A DNA stretch of 64,000 nt from NCBI RefSeq assembly GCF_001999305.1, contig NZ_MLHQ01000020.1, positions 1 to 64,000 of the forward strand. Direction: 5' to 3'. Origin of the DNA: Rodentibacter myodis. Lineage in GTDB: Bacteria; Pseudomonadota; Gammaproteobacteria; Enterobacterales; Pasteurellaceae. Shown in pieces: positions 53,716 to 62,159 of this stretch. Each line of letters opens with the position of its first letter. Positions within the stretch are counted from its first letter, which is position 1. The position numbers and the translations under genes were made by a program. The notes beneath the pieces were generated by a model. That model was given only the letters and a program-made list of their open reading frames with translations. It had not been told where the DNA came from and did not search any database.

Positions 53716-53734
53716 TATGAAAACTATTCTTATT
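53716..53734 (-). promoter_or_regulatory. Weak candidate Fur box upstream of fhuC
   Basis: The minus-strand sequence AATAAGAATAGTTTTCATA matches 11 of 19 positions of the classical Fur consensus GATAATGATAATCATTATC by hand alignment. It lies about 40-58 bases before the fhuC start. Iron control is expected for such an operon, but the match is marginal. Confidence 0.35.
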
Positions 53735-53752
53735 TCAAACCTGAAGCAAGGA

Positions 53753-55213
53753 TTACAGCAACGGACTAAATAAAAAGAACAATCGCTCAATAATCCGATA
53801 ATAAAAAGGGCGGTTGAACCATTTTTCACGATCGAGCAATTCCGCATTGGCGATATAGCTTTCGTGCAAAATCGCCACTTCATTGGCAAAAGCATTATCT
53901 TCCACCGCTAAGGCAAGTTCAAAGTTTAGGAAAAAGCTACGCAAATCCATATTCATTGTGCCAACGAGGGCGAGTTTGTTATCAATTAACACACTTTTGG
54001 TATGCAAAAGTCCGGTTTTAAATTCATAAATTTTCACACCGGCGGCGAGTAAATCATCAAAGAATGTACGGCTTGCCCAACCCACCATTAGAGAATCGTT
54101 TTTCTTCGGTAAGATTAAGGAAACCTCCACGCCCCGTAATGCGGCAATTCGCAAGGCTTCGGCAATACTGTGGCTTGGTACAAAGTAAGGGGAGGTGATG
54201 ACAATGCTTTCTTTGGCGGCATAAATTGCCAACGCCAATGTTTGCGGGGCGAGATCGTCAGGAAATTCAGGGCCGGTTGCAATCACTTGCACCGAGTGGG
54301 TATCGTTTTCATCGACCCGTATGGTTGGGCTGCTTGGCAACGAAAGTGGCAGTTCAACGCCGGTTTCAATTTCCCAATCCCACGCGTGCAGGCTATTTAA
54401 CACGGCAGATGCCGCACCGTTCACCCGCACCATAATATCCACCCAATTTCCCACCTTGCTGTCTTGTTTAAAAAAGGCGGGATCGACCATATTCATACTA
54501 CCGGTGTAGGAAATTTGGTTATCGATGACAATGATTTTTCGATGTTGCCGTAAATCAATCCGGCTGAAAAACATCCGAAATAAATTTACGTGCAAGGTTT
54601 CGACAATTTCAATGCCTTGTTTTCGTAAATCACGGCAGGTTTGGCTTTTCAAAAAAGGGTGACTACCCACGGAATCCAGCAAAATACGAATTTTTACTCC
54701 ACGTTGTTTGGCTTCTAACAAGGCTTGAGCGACTTCTTCTATCATCCCCTTATCCGACCAAATATAAAACACCATATTGATCGAATATTGTGCCAGATGA
54801 ATATCGGCAATGATTTGGCGAATAATGCTTTCCGGTGTGTCTAAAATATGCAATTCATTTCCCTTCAAACAAGGAATACCCAAACGGCGATAATTCAGAT
54901 CAAAGAGCGGTCGATATCGCAGGTTTTTTTGTATGCTGACGAGATCTTTCTGTTGCGATAAATGGGTAAGCCAACCACTATATTTGGGGTGCAATTTTTT
55001 GAAGGCATTGGCACGTTTTGTCCCCAGTTTCACTTCACCAAAAATCAAGTAAGCCAACACGCCGATGACCGGAACGAGATAAATGAGCATAAGCCAAGAA
55101 AGGGTGGCAGAGGAGGATTGTTTTTTTACTAAAAGACGAAGGGTAACCGAGATAATCGTCAGCCACGCCAACACAGGAATGATATAAACCAGTATAATGT
55201 GTTCAAAACCCAT
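53753..55213 (-). CDS. clsA: Cardiolipin synthase A
   Basis: A 486-residue phospholipase-D-family enzyme that condenses two phosphatidylglycerols to cardiolipin. It has two N-terminal membrane helices (about 5-28 and 38-58) and two HKD motifs: His224-Lys226-Asp231 (HRKIIVID) and His404-Lys406-Asp411 (HTKSVLID). Length and topology match ClsA. The start codon lies only 18 bases from the start of the divergent pseudouridine synthase gene, so at least one promoter must sit inside the neighbouring coding region. Confidence 0.95.
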   Translation of the reverse strand: MGFEHIILVYIIPVLAWLTIISVTLRLLVKKQSSSATLSWLMLIYLVPVIGVLAYLIFGEVKLGTKRANAFKKLHPKYSGWLTHLSQQKDLVSIQKNLRYRPLFDLNYRRLGIPCLKGNELHILDTPESIIRQIIADIHLAQYSINMVFYIWSDKGMIEEVAQALLEAKQRGVKIRILLDSVGSHPFLKSQTCRDLRKQGIEIVETLHVNLFRMFFSRIDLRQHRKIIVIDNQISYTGSMNMVDPAFFKQDSKVGNWVDIMVRVNGAASAVLNSLHAWDWEIETGVELPLSLPSSPTIRVDENDTHSVQVIATGPEFPDDLAPQTLALAIYAAKESIVITSPYFVPSHSIAEALRIAALRGVEVSLILPKKNDSLMVGWASRTFFDDLLAAGVKIYEFKTGLLHTKSVLIDNKLALVGTMNMDLRSFFLNFELALAVEDNAFANEVAILHESYIANAELLDREKWFNRPFYYRIIERLFFLFSPLL

Positions 55214-55231
55214 AAAATTTTAACCGCACTT

Positions 55232-55891
55232 ATGAAATTCGAGATTATTTATCAACACCGCGATTTTATCATCATTTATAAACCTTGTGGTATCAGCGTG
55301 CATAAAGATAATGCCAAGCTTGGTTTAACCACATTGCTGGCGAATCAACTTGGCGTGTCGCAAGTATGGCTTGTTCACCGCTTGGATAAAATCACCTCAG
55401 GCTTGCTGATCCTCGCTTTAAATGCTGAAAGTGCGGCTGAATTTTCAAGACTTTTTGCCGAACACAAAATCCACAAAACCTACCTTGCCTTGAGCAATCA
55501 AAAGCCGAAAAAGAAACAGGGACTAATCATTGGCGATATGCAAAAAGCCCGTAATGGGGCGTGGAAATTGTGCCAAAGCAAAGAAAATCCGGCAATTACC
55601 CGATTTGAAAGTGTCAGTTGTGAGCCGAATTTACGTTTATTTATTCTTAAACCGCAAACCGGCAAAACCCACCAATTACGTGTGGCAATGAAAAGCCTTG
55701 GCAGCCCAATTTTAGGCGATGGATTGTATGGCAAAAACACGACAGAAATTGACCGCACTTACTTACACGCCGCCAAACTGGCGTTTGAATTTAAAGGTGA
55801 AAAGATCGCGGTTTTCACTGATCCAAAAGAAGGGGAATGGTGGCAGAAAGCCGGCGTGCAAAGTGCTTTACGAAAAGGAATGGAAATTTAA
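55232..55891 (+). CDS. RluA-family pseudouridine synthase (TIGR01621-like)
   Basis: A 219-residue compact RNA pseudouridine synthase with motif II HRLDKITSGLLILA (catalytic Asp52), motif I-like YKPCGISVHKD and motif III GKTHQLRVAMKSLG. There is no S4 domain. It resembles the short RluA-type enzymes annotated TIGR01621 in Pasteurellaceae; the target RNA is unknown. ATG 55232 was chosen over the upstream in-frame start at 55199, which falls inside clsA on the other strand. The 18-base gap to clsA is filled almost completely by a USS. Confidence 0.85.
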   Translation: MKFEIIYQHRDFIIIYKPCGISVHKDNAKLGLTTLLANQLGVSQVWLVHRLDKITSGLLILALNAESAAEFSRLFAEHKIHKTYLALSNQKPKKKQGLIIGDMQKARNGAWKLCQSKENPAITRFESVSCEPNLRLFILKPQTGKTHQLRVAMKSLGSPILGDGLYGKNTTEIDRTYLHAAKLAFEFKGEKIAVFTDPKEGEWWQKAGVQSALRKGMEI

Positions 55892-55925
55892 CTGAACGGA
55901 TTTCAGAAAATAGCACGAGATCCTG

Positions 55926-55931
55926 TATAAT
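55926..55931 (+). promoter_or_regulatory. Candidate -10 box of xthA
   Basis: TATAAT (55926-55931), preceded by CTG, lies 42 bases before the xthA start. A convincing -35 is not visible. Confidence 0.4.
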
Positions 55932-55973
55932 GCCCCGCAATTTTTTCAAATTATCTTATAAATAGGAATTTCA

Positions 55974-56777
55974 ATGAAATTTATCTCTTTTAATATTAAT
56001 GGGTTACGCGCCCGTCCTCATCAACTTGAGGCTGTGATCGAAAAATATCAACCGGATGTGATTGGGTTACAGGAAATCAAAGTGGCAGATGAGGCATTTC
56101 CTTATGAAATCACCGAAAACCTAGGTTATCACGTATTTCATCACGGACAGAAAGGGCATTATGGTGTGGCGTTATTAACCAAGCAAGCACCAAAAGCCGT
56201 TCGCCGTGGTTTTCCAACAGATGACGAAGAAGCCCAAAAACGCATTATTATGGCGGATTTGGAAACAGAATTTGGTTTATTAACGGTGATTAACGGTTAT
56301 TTTCCACAAGGTGAAAGCCGTAACCACGAAACCAAATTTCCGGCAAAAGAGAAATTTTATGCCGATCTTCAACGCTATTTGGAACAAGATCACGATAAAG
56401 CCAACCCCATTTTGATTATGGGCGATATGAATATTAGCCCAAGCGACTTGGATATTGGCATTGGTGAAGAAAATCGCAAACGTTGGTTGCGTACCGGCAA
56501 ATGTTCTTTCTTGCCGGAAGAGCGCGAATGGTATCAACGTTTGTATGATTACGGTTTGGAAGACAGTTTCCGTAAATTAAACCCCACCGCAAATGATAAA
56601 TTTTCGTGGTTTGATTACCGTTCTAAGGGGTTTGATGATAACCGAGGCTTACGCATTGATCATATTTTAGTGAATCACGAATTGGCGAAACGTTGTGTGG
56701 ATGTCGGCATTGCTTTGGATATTCGGGCAATGGAAAAGCCATCGGATCACGCGCCGATTTGGGCTGAATTTAAATAG
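55974..56777 (+). CDS. xthA: Exodeoxyribonuclease III
   Basis: The major AP endonuclease/3' exonuclease of base-excision repair. The 267 residues have the complete EEP active site at E. coli numbering: Asn7, Glu34 (GLQEIK), Asp151 and Asn153 ([12 protein letters not shown]), and Asp258-His259 ([10 protein letters not shown]). The gene continues into the next reading frame after 9 bases. Confidence 0.97.
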   Translation: MKFISFNINGLRARPHQLEAVIEKYQPDVIGLQEIKVADEAFPYEITENLGYHVFHHGQKGHYGVALLTKQAPKAVRRGFPTDDEEAQKRIIMADLETEFGLLTVINGYFPQGESRNHETKFPAKEKFYADLQRYLEQDHDKANPILIMGDMNISPSDLDIGIGEENRKRWLRTGKCSFLPEEREWYQRLYDYGLEDSFRKLNPTANDKFSWFDYRSKGFDDNRGLRIDHILVNHELAKRCVDVGIALDIRAMEKPSDHAPIWAEFK

Positions 56778-56786
56778 GATAAAAAT

Positions 56787-57560
56787 ATGGATATGGCAAA
56801 TTGGCAGAATTATCGTTCCAACGTGAATGATATGCCTGCCGTGTTTACCGCAAATATTGAGGATGTCGATCAATTTCACGGCAAGAACTGCAACAAAATC
56901 GTGCAGTTCGCCATTCATTATGAAAGTGATGGCATTGGCTTACCCTCTGAGGAAGAATACGACAAGTTAATTAATCGGGTCTTCAAAATTTTGGCACAAC
57001 TGACCGCCCTGCCGAATGTATTTTTTGCCGGCCATTTTATTTGTAACGGACAGGCAAAAATGCATTTTTATTGCGAACATCCCGAGATTGTGTTGGAAAC
57101 CTTGTCGCAGATTAATTTTATAGAAGAAATTAGCGTGCAAGATGATCCCAATTGGGACATTTATTTTGACTTTCTTCTTGCTTCTCCCCTTGAAATTAAA
57201 ATGAATGCCACAGAAGAATTGCTTGGTTTGTTGCAAAGTAAAGGGCGTAATTTAAGCGATACTTATTTGGTAGAACACAGTTTTCACTTCGATGAAGAAC
57301 AAAAAATGTTTCCCTTTATGGATGAAGTGAGCCTTGGCAATTATTCCTTTACTACTTTGCAATATTCGGCACAACCAATTCGCTTTAACGAAGATGACGA
57401 GCCTTATTATTTGGTGAAACTTGAACAAGAAATTTCCCTTGATAACAGCGAAATTTTTGAACTGGTGGAAAAATTTGAAAAACTGGCAACCCAATTTATG
57501 GGGGAATACATCGGTTGGGAATGTGATAGTTTAATGGAAGAAAGTAAACAGCTGAATTGA
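56787..57560 (+). CDS. DUF695 plus RraB-like two-domain protein (TIGR01619-like)
   Basis: A 257-residue cytoplasmic protein. The N-terminal half (about 1-130) fits DUF695, with an acidic beta-rich fold ([20 protein letters not shown]). The C-terminal half (about 140-250) resembles RraB, the RNase E inhibitor: [41 protein letters not shown] and [12 protein letters not shown] role in regulating RNA decay is therefore possible but unproven. It starts 9 bases after xthA and probably shares its transcript. Confidence 0.75.
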   Translation: MDMANWQNYRSNVNDMPAVFTANIEDVDQFHGKNCNKIVQFAIHYESDGIGLPSEEEYDKLINRVFKILAQLTALPNVFFAGHFICNGQAKMHFYCEHPEIVLETLSQINFIEEISVQDDPNWDIYFDFLLASPLEIKMNATEELLGLLQSKGRNLSDTYLVEHSFHFDEEQKMFPFMDEVSLGNYSFTTLQYSAQPIRFNEDDEPYYLVKLEQEISLDNSEIFELVEKFEKLATQFMGEYIGWECDSLMEESKQLN

Positions 57561-57568
57561 TGCATAAA

Positions 57569-57594
57569 GTAAGGACGCCACGTTTGGCATCCTG
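57569..57594. repeat. GGACGC palindromic intergenic repeat, copy 7 (short)
   Basis: AAGTAAGGACGCCACGTTTG with GGACGCCA.. and the degraded partner TGGCATCC, then TGATTAAAAAAG. A single half-element between convergent genes. Confidence 0.5.
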
Positions 57595-57632
57595 ATTAAA
57601 AAAGAAATGTTGATATTGCGGATGCGAAATAT

Positions 57633-58295
57633 TTACTCAACCCAAGTGACAATTTCATCCATTGTTTTACGGGATTTTTTCGCAATATCTCGTGCGCGAT
57701 AGCCAAAAGTGGCGGCAACGGATACGCCGTATTCATTTGGATCAAACAAGCCTTCTTCTGCCAGTGTTTGATTCATTAATTCATAGTTAAATCCCTCAAT
57801 CGGGCAAGAATCAATGCCTAATGCGGCGGCACCGGTTAGCATATTGGCGAGGGCGATATAGGTTTGTTTGCTACACCAGTCAAACAAAGTGCGGTCGCTT
57901 TCCAACAAATTCATTTCAACTTCTTGTAGTGATTTATATTTTGCTAACGCCTGCTGTTGCTGTTCTTCGTTTAAGCCTTTTCTCACCATTACATCCACAA
58001 AAAACGGACTGTCATAGCGGGCATTTTTCTTGGCAAGCAGAATCACCACGTGGCTGCAATTATCCAGTTGATTTGCCATTCCCCAGCTAAATGGTTTGAT
58101 TTTTTCACGTAAGGCTTGGTTTTGAATCACCAATAATTTCCAAGGTTCTGATCCCACCGAACTGGGAGAAAGACGGGCACATTCTAAAATGGCGTTAAAG
58201 TCTTCTTCGTTGATTTTTTTGTTGGGATCGTAATAGCGGGTGGAGCTACGTTGACTAAGCAATTCAACCACTTCTTTTGCGCTGAGTTTTACCAT
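57633..58295 (-). CDS. nfsB: Oxygen-insensitive NAD(P)H nitroreductase (NfsB-like)
   Basis: A 220-residue FMN-dependent flavoprotein that reduces nitro-aromatics and quinones. The FMN-phosphate motif RSSTRYYDP (16-24), SPSSVGSEPWKLLVI and the C-terminal GYRARDIAKKSR are typical of NfsB/FMN nitroreductases, and the length is exact for the family. AAGAGGA precedes ATG. A USS lies within the gene (about 57885). Confidence 0.92.
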   Translation of the reverse strand: MVKLSAKEVVELLSQRSSTRYYDPNKKINEEDFNAILECARLSPSSVGSEPWKLLVIQNQALREKIKPFSWGMANQLDNCSHVVILLAKKNARYDSPFFVDVMVRKGLNEEQQQQALAKYKSLQEVEMNLLESDRTLFDWCSKQTYIALANMLTGAAALGIDSCPIEGFNYELMNQTLAEEGLFDPNEYGVSVAATFGYRARDIAKKSRKTMDEIVTWVE

Positions 58296-58368
58296 TGTTT
58301 TTTCCTCTTTAAGTTAGAATTTGCGTTATTTTATCCTGTTTTTGTTGCCTGAGTAAGCGGGGAATATG

Positions 58369-59532
58369 TCATACGGATTTCACTTTTTTTAAGCAAAACA
58401 GACTGATCAGAATGAATACCGTGGCAACATAAAATACCGAATTGTAATGCCAAATTTCTGCAATGATGCCGGCAAGTGGGCCGCCGATAACCCAGCTGGC
58501 TTTGGCGGCATTGCTAAAAAGGGTGGTCGCCGATCCCATTTGGGTTGGCATTAAATCTTGGAAATAAACCATACCAAGGGTGGCGACAATGCCGATAAAA
58601 ATTGCATTGAGTAATTGTAATGCGACTAATTGCCACGTTTGGGTGGCGAATAACATTGCGAGGTAAAAGACAAAACCGGCAAATAATGCGAAGGCAATCA
58701 GCTTTTTCTTGGTGAAATATTGGGTGAGATAACCGGCGATAAGCATTACCGGAATTTCTAAGCCTGCTGCCGTTCCCATTAATGTGCCGGCAAGTTCTTT
58801 GCTTAGGTGTAATTCGTGAATGACAAATAACGGCATATTGATTAAATACATACTGTTGCAAGTCCACAAAAGTAAATTGGCGATAAACAGATACATCACA
58901 CTTTTTCTTGGTGGTGTGGCTAAAACATCGGATTTTTTGACCGCACTTTGGCGTGGAATTTTAGGTAACAATCGGCTGACACCGGCACAAAGCAAAAATG
59001 CCGATCCTGCCACTAAATACATATAATCAAAGCCCCAGTTTAGTGCGATAAAAAATGAGAGCGGCGGGCCGACAATCCACGCAAGGGAAATTTGCGTTCG
59101 CATAATGGTGCTGAACATCACCGCCTCTTTATTGGCACTTTCCGTATATTCCCGTGCTAAGGCGAAAGATTGGGGATTAGCTGCCGATCCTAATCCAAGC
59201 AGTGTTGTGCCGAGTAAAATCAAAACCGTGTAATGACGGTTATAGGCAAATAAAAGGCAGCCGACAACGGCAATTAAACAGCAATAAATCATTATTTTTC
59301 GGCGATCTTCTTGTCGGTCGGAATATTTTGCCAATATTTGGCTGAGAATAATGCCGATGGTGGCATTGACGGAGTAAAACAAGCCCACAAAAAACGGTGA
59401 AACCTGAATTTCCTGTGAAAGAAAGAGGCTTAAAGTCGGCGTTTGAAATGCGGAGGCGATGCCGGTGAGAAAGGCGATAAGAAGAAAGTTAAAGGCAACA
59501 AGATTTTGCGGATAAGGTTGTTTTTTTATCAT
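58369..59532 (-). CDS. MFS sugar transporter, Set (sugar efflux) family
   Basis: A 387-residue, 12-helix major facilitator protein resembling SetA/SetB: FLLIAFLTGIASAFQTPTLS at the first helix, YSDRQEDRRKIM in the 2-3 loop and GPPLSFFIALNWGFDYMY. Set proteins export sugars and analogues. The gene follows the GH32 sucrose hydrolase on the same strand after 57 bases, so sucrose-related transport is a natural guess, but direction and substrate are not evident. Confidence 0.82.
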   Translation of the reverse strand: MIKKQPYPQNLVAFNFLLIAFLTGIASAFQTPTLSLFLSQEIQVSPFFVGLFYSVNATIGIILSQILAKYSDRQEDRRKIMIYCCLIAVVGCLLFAYNRHYTVLILLGTTLLGLGSAANPQSFALAREYTESANKEAVMFSTIMRTQISLAWIVGPPLSFFIALNWGFDYMYLVAGSAFLLCAGVSRLLPKIPRQSAVKKSDVLATPPRKSVMYLFIANLLLWTCNSMYLINMPLFVIHELHLSKELAGTLMGTAAGLEIPVMLIAGYLTQYFTKKKLIAFALFAGFVFYLAMLFATQTWQLVALQLLNAIFIGIVATLGMVYFQDLMPTQMGSATTLFSNAAKASWVIGGPLAGIIAEIWHYNSVFYVATVFILISLFCLKKVKSV

Positions 59533-59552
59533 CGTGATTTTAGTTTTGATTT

Positions 59553-59583
59553 ATTGGGTTCTGCCAAATGGATAGAACCCAAT
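59553..59583. other. Hairpin between the GH32 gene and the MFS gene
   Basis: ATTGGGTTCT (59553-59562) pairs perfectly with AGAACCCAAT (59574-59583), 10 bp with an 11-base loop. The T run lies on the + strand side only, so on the genes' strand it is not a good terminator. It may be an mRNA processing or attenuation element. Confidence 0.5.
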
Positions 59584-59589
59584 TTTTAA

Positions 59590-61044
59590 TTAAATGTACT
59601 GAATGGGTTTTGGAAAACCGATTTCAATATTTGATATGCCCTTTGTGATGACAACATTCTCCCTCTTTTCAATAAAGAAGCGTGAAGTCATCGCTTTTTC
59701 CCCGTGATTGAAGAAAATTTCCATAATAGAGCGATCAAAGAAAATTTCCACGCAATGGAGTTCTCTCACTTCGCAATAACGTTGTGCGCCAAATTTTTCC
59801 ATTAATTCTGTTTGGACAGAGTGCGTTCTGTCTAAACAAACCAAGCCGTCTTTATAAGACAAACTTAGGGTTTCGCCTTTTTCGTTGGTAAAGAAATCCA
59901 GTTTGAACGGCTGATTTTGTGCATTAAATTTCAAATAAGCCCGATCTAAATCTTGAATCACCGTTTTTCCTTGCAAGGTTAGCGGAGAAAGTGCGGTCAT
60001 ATTTTCATAGATTTTTTTGATTGGGCGTTGATATAAACGGTTATTTTCAAGGCGAATTTCCCGTGGCATTGTTAATGCAGAATGCCATTTGAATTTGTCG
60101 GTCGGGTAGGTTAAATCCGGCAGACCAATCCAGCCAAACATTATCGTGCTTTGTTGATTATCTAAGCCTCCAAAAGTTTGTGGGGCGTAGAAGTCAAAGC
60201 CTTGATCGAGTTCGGCAATGGATTGGGTTTCCAAAATATTACCGTTTAATCTACCAAGCGCGTAAGTGGCGTGATAATTGTTTTGGAACTGATGGGCTTC
60301 ACGATCTTTGCCTTGTGGCGACCAGACAAAAATATCTTTATCGCCTAATTTCAGTAAATCGGGACATTCCCACATAAACACGTTTTGATTGTTGAAATCA
60401 GGAATGGACAGTTCCCCCACTAAACGGGGCGTATCTTCCAAGTTATTCATTTCAAAAATAATGGCGGTGCCGGTGAGATTTTCACGTTGCGCGCCACACA
60501 CAAAGCGGATTTTTCCATTTTGAGTGAAGTAAGGTTTGGGATCGCGCACGTGTTCCGTATAACCTTGTGGGGCATTTTCGATGAGCGGGCGTTTGCTAAT
60601 GAGTTTGCCGTTTAAATCAAAAATCGCCAAATTTTGATAAGGCACACGTTGGTTATCGCTTGGTCGGCGGGTATTGCCGGTATAGAACATAGCCAATTTA
60701 TCGCCTACTTTTAATGCTCCGCCGGAATAGCAACCGTGGGATTCAAATAATTCGCAGGGAATTAAATCATCGGCAGCTTGATAGGTTTGAAAATCACGGG
60801 TAATAAAATGTTTCCAGTGTTTCATTCCGTGTAAGGCATCAAAAGGAAACCACTGATAAAAAAGGTGATATTTTTCACCGTCAAAAATCAAGCCATTTGG
60901 ATCATTTAATAATCCCGTTGGTGGTGCAAGGTGATAAACAGGGTAGAAGTTTTTATCACTTTCCACGCATTGGCGTACTGACTCAAGTTCGCCCGCTTCT
61001 GCAGCCAGAATACTTTTGTATTTGCCGTTATTGAAGATAATCAT
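59590..61044 (-). CDS. scrB: GH32 sucrose(-6-phosphate) hydrolase
   Basis: A 484-residue beta-fructosidase that splits sucrose or sucrose-6-phosphate. The GH32 triad is complete: nucleophile Asp48 (LLNDPNG), transition-state Asp168 (VRDPK) and acid/base Glu226 (WECPDL), followed by the C-terminal beta-sandwich. The length and N-terminal extension before NDPNG fit bacterial ScrB enzymes. It starts 7 bases after the GST gene, with its ribosome site AGGA overlapping the GST stop region. The fructokinase gene lies about 1.1 kb upstream on the same strand. Confidence 0.92.
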   Translation of the reverse strand: MIIFNNGKYKSILAAEAGELESVRQCVESDKNFYPVYHLAPPTGLLNDPNGLIFDGEKYHLFYQWFPFDALHGMKHWKHFITRDFQTYQAADDLIPCELFESHGCYSGGALKVGDKLAMFYTGNTRRPSDNQRVPYQNLAIFDLNGKLISKRPLIENAPQGYTEHVRDPKPYFTQNGKIRFVCGAQRENLTGTAIIFEMNNLEDTPRLVGELSIPDFNNQNVFMWECPDLLKLGDKDIFVWSPQGKDREAHQFQNNYHATYALGRLNGNILETQSIAELDQGFDFYAPQTFGGLDNQQSTIMFGWIGLPDLTYPTDKFKWHSALTMPREIRLENNRLYQRPIKKIYENMTALSPLTLQGKTVIQDLDRAYLKFNAQNQPFKLDFFTNEKGETLSLSYKDGLVCLDRTHSVQTELMEKFGAQRYCEVRELHCVEIFFDRSIMEIFFNHGEKAMTSRFFIEKRENVVITKGISNIEIGFPKPIQYI

Positions 61045-61051
61045 AGTGATC

Positions 61052-61663
61052 CTATTTTGGGTAAGTTTCGGTTAAACAAGGGTAGCGATGATTCATTTTT
61101 TCCGCCCATAATGTTAATGGCTCAATGGCGGAATGTTTTGTGGCGTGCGTCCAACTATCACGGAAAAGCAGAAAATCAATGGCACATACTGCATTTAGCG
61201 TGCCGATATTTAATTCATCACCAAAAAACTCAATGGATTTTTGCAGTTCGATAAGGCTTTTTGCCGTACGTTGGAAGATTTGTGCGTGGCGATCCTGCCA
61301 CCATTCATTTTGAGGACGCGCACGTTTTTCCGGAATGACGGAAATCTCATTTTCTAAAATACCATCGGCTAAATAATGTAAACGCAAAATTTGCCAACGC
61401 TGTTCACCACTGCCATAAAGTGAAGGCTGTGCGCCTAAGTGATCAAGATATTCGGCAATTAATGAACTATTGTACAACCATTCACCGTTTTCAAGTTGTA
61501 GAGCGGGTAGGCGACCAAGGGGATTGTCTTGATTGTGGGGGGAATTTTTATCTAATCCGCTGGTGGCTTGCAGAAATTCAATTTTATTTTGCAGTTGATG
61601 ATAGTGAACGACCGCAGTGACTTTTCGGGCGTAAGGGCTGGTGGTGGAATACCATAGTTTCAT
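61052..61663 (-). CDS. Glutathione S-transferase family protein
   Basis: A 203-residue protein with an N-terminal thioredoxin-like domain (MKLWYSTTSPYARKVTAVV, GRLPALQLENGEWLYNSSLI with the cis-Pro and Ser of the glutathione site) and an all-helical C-terminal domain. The pattern matches the YibF-like bacterial GSTs. ATG 61663 has AAGGAG 6 bases upstream; the frame extends nine codons further without a ribosome site. It sits tightly upstream of scrB, an unusual partner, perhaps only a shared transcript. Confidence 0.88.
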   Translation of the reverse strand: MKLWYSTTSPYARKVTAVVHYHQLQNKIEFLQATSGLDKNSPHNQDNPLGRLPALQLENGEWLYNSSLIAEYLDHLGAQPSLYGSGEQRWQILRLHYLADGILENEISVIPEKRARPQNEWWQDRHAQIFQRTAKSLIELQKSIEFFGDELNIGTLNAVCAIDFLLFRDSWTHATKHSAIEPLTLWAEKMNHRYPCLTETYPK

Positions 61664-61738
61664 CGAAAACTCCTTAACATATTGGTGCAATGAGTGAAAT
61701 GGTTATTTGATTTCGGGGTAAGAATGCCGGTGTCCTTA

Positions 61739-61808
61739 ATATTAATTCATTTAAATTATCCGCTTTTTGGCAAGGACGCGAGCGTCGCGTCTCTACGATC
61801 ACGTTATT
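61739..61808. repeat. GGACGC palindromic intergenic repeat, copy 8 (half element)
   Basis: AATTCATTT spacer remnant, hairpin GGACGCGAGCGTCGCGTCTC (61774-61793) and the edge TACGATCACGTTATTGG, which matches copy 2. It forms part of the 496-bp gap between the GST and fructokinase genes. Confidence 0.6.
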
Positions 61809-61861
61809 GGGGTTTTGTGTGGTTATAACGAAATACAGCAAAATTTTTTATAACGTGAGAT

Positions 61862-62140
61862 TAAAAATACCTAATCTCCCTCCCTTTTCTCCGTTTGTGG
61901 ATTGAGGTGCCGAAGGCGAAAGGAGGGAAAAGTGCGGTTATTTTTCGCCAAATTTTTTGCAACTATGTTGCAATCCTACCCTCAGGACTACGCCCGGCAC
62001 CCTCCGTAAACGGAGGGTGCGAAGGTAACTTGCGTGAGATGTTTAAAAATACCCAATTTTCTTTCCCTCTCTCTGTTTACGGATGGAGGTGCCGTAGGCG
62101 GAGGCGGGGAAAGTGTGGTTATTTTTCACAAAATTTTTTC
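61862..62140. repeat. Second repeat family: two tandem diverged palindromic units
   Basis: Unit 1 (61862-61960) and unit 2 (62043-62140) share AAAAATACC.AAT, CTCCCTC..TCTCCGTTT, GGATxGAGGTGCCGxAGGCG, a purine-rich GGAGGGAAA/GGCGGGGAAA arm and the tail GTTATTTTTC..AAATTTTTT. Each contains a USS; the one in unit 2 is degraded to AAGTGTGGT. In each unit the pyrimidine-rich left part can pair with the purine-rich right part. A 90-codon ORF across the units (61895-62167) is a by-product of the repeat. Confidence 0.65.
61997..62020. other. Perfect hairpin between the two repeat units
   Basis: GCACCCTCCG (61997-62006), TAAA loop, CGGAGGGTGC (62011-62020): ten perfect base pairs, no T run. It may be the tip of a third, collapsed unit of the same family. 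Confidence 0.55.
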
Positions 62141-62159
62141 ACTTTTTGTAATGCAAATG

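Noticed and set aside
59553-59583. Terminator between scrB and the MFS gene
   Set aside because: The stem is perfect but the T run is on the wrong strand for these leftward genes; kept only as a hairpin.
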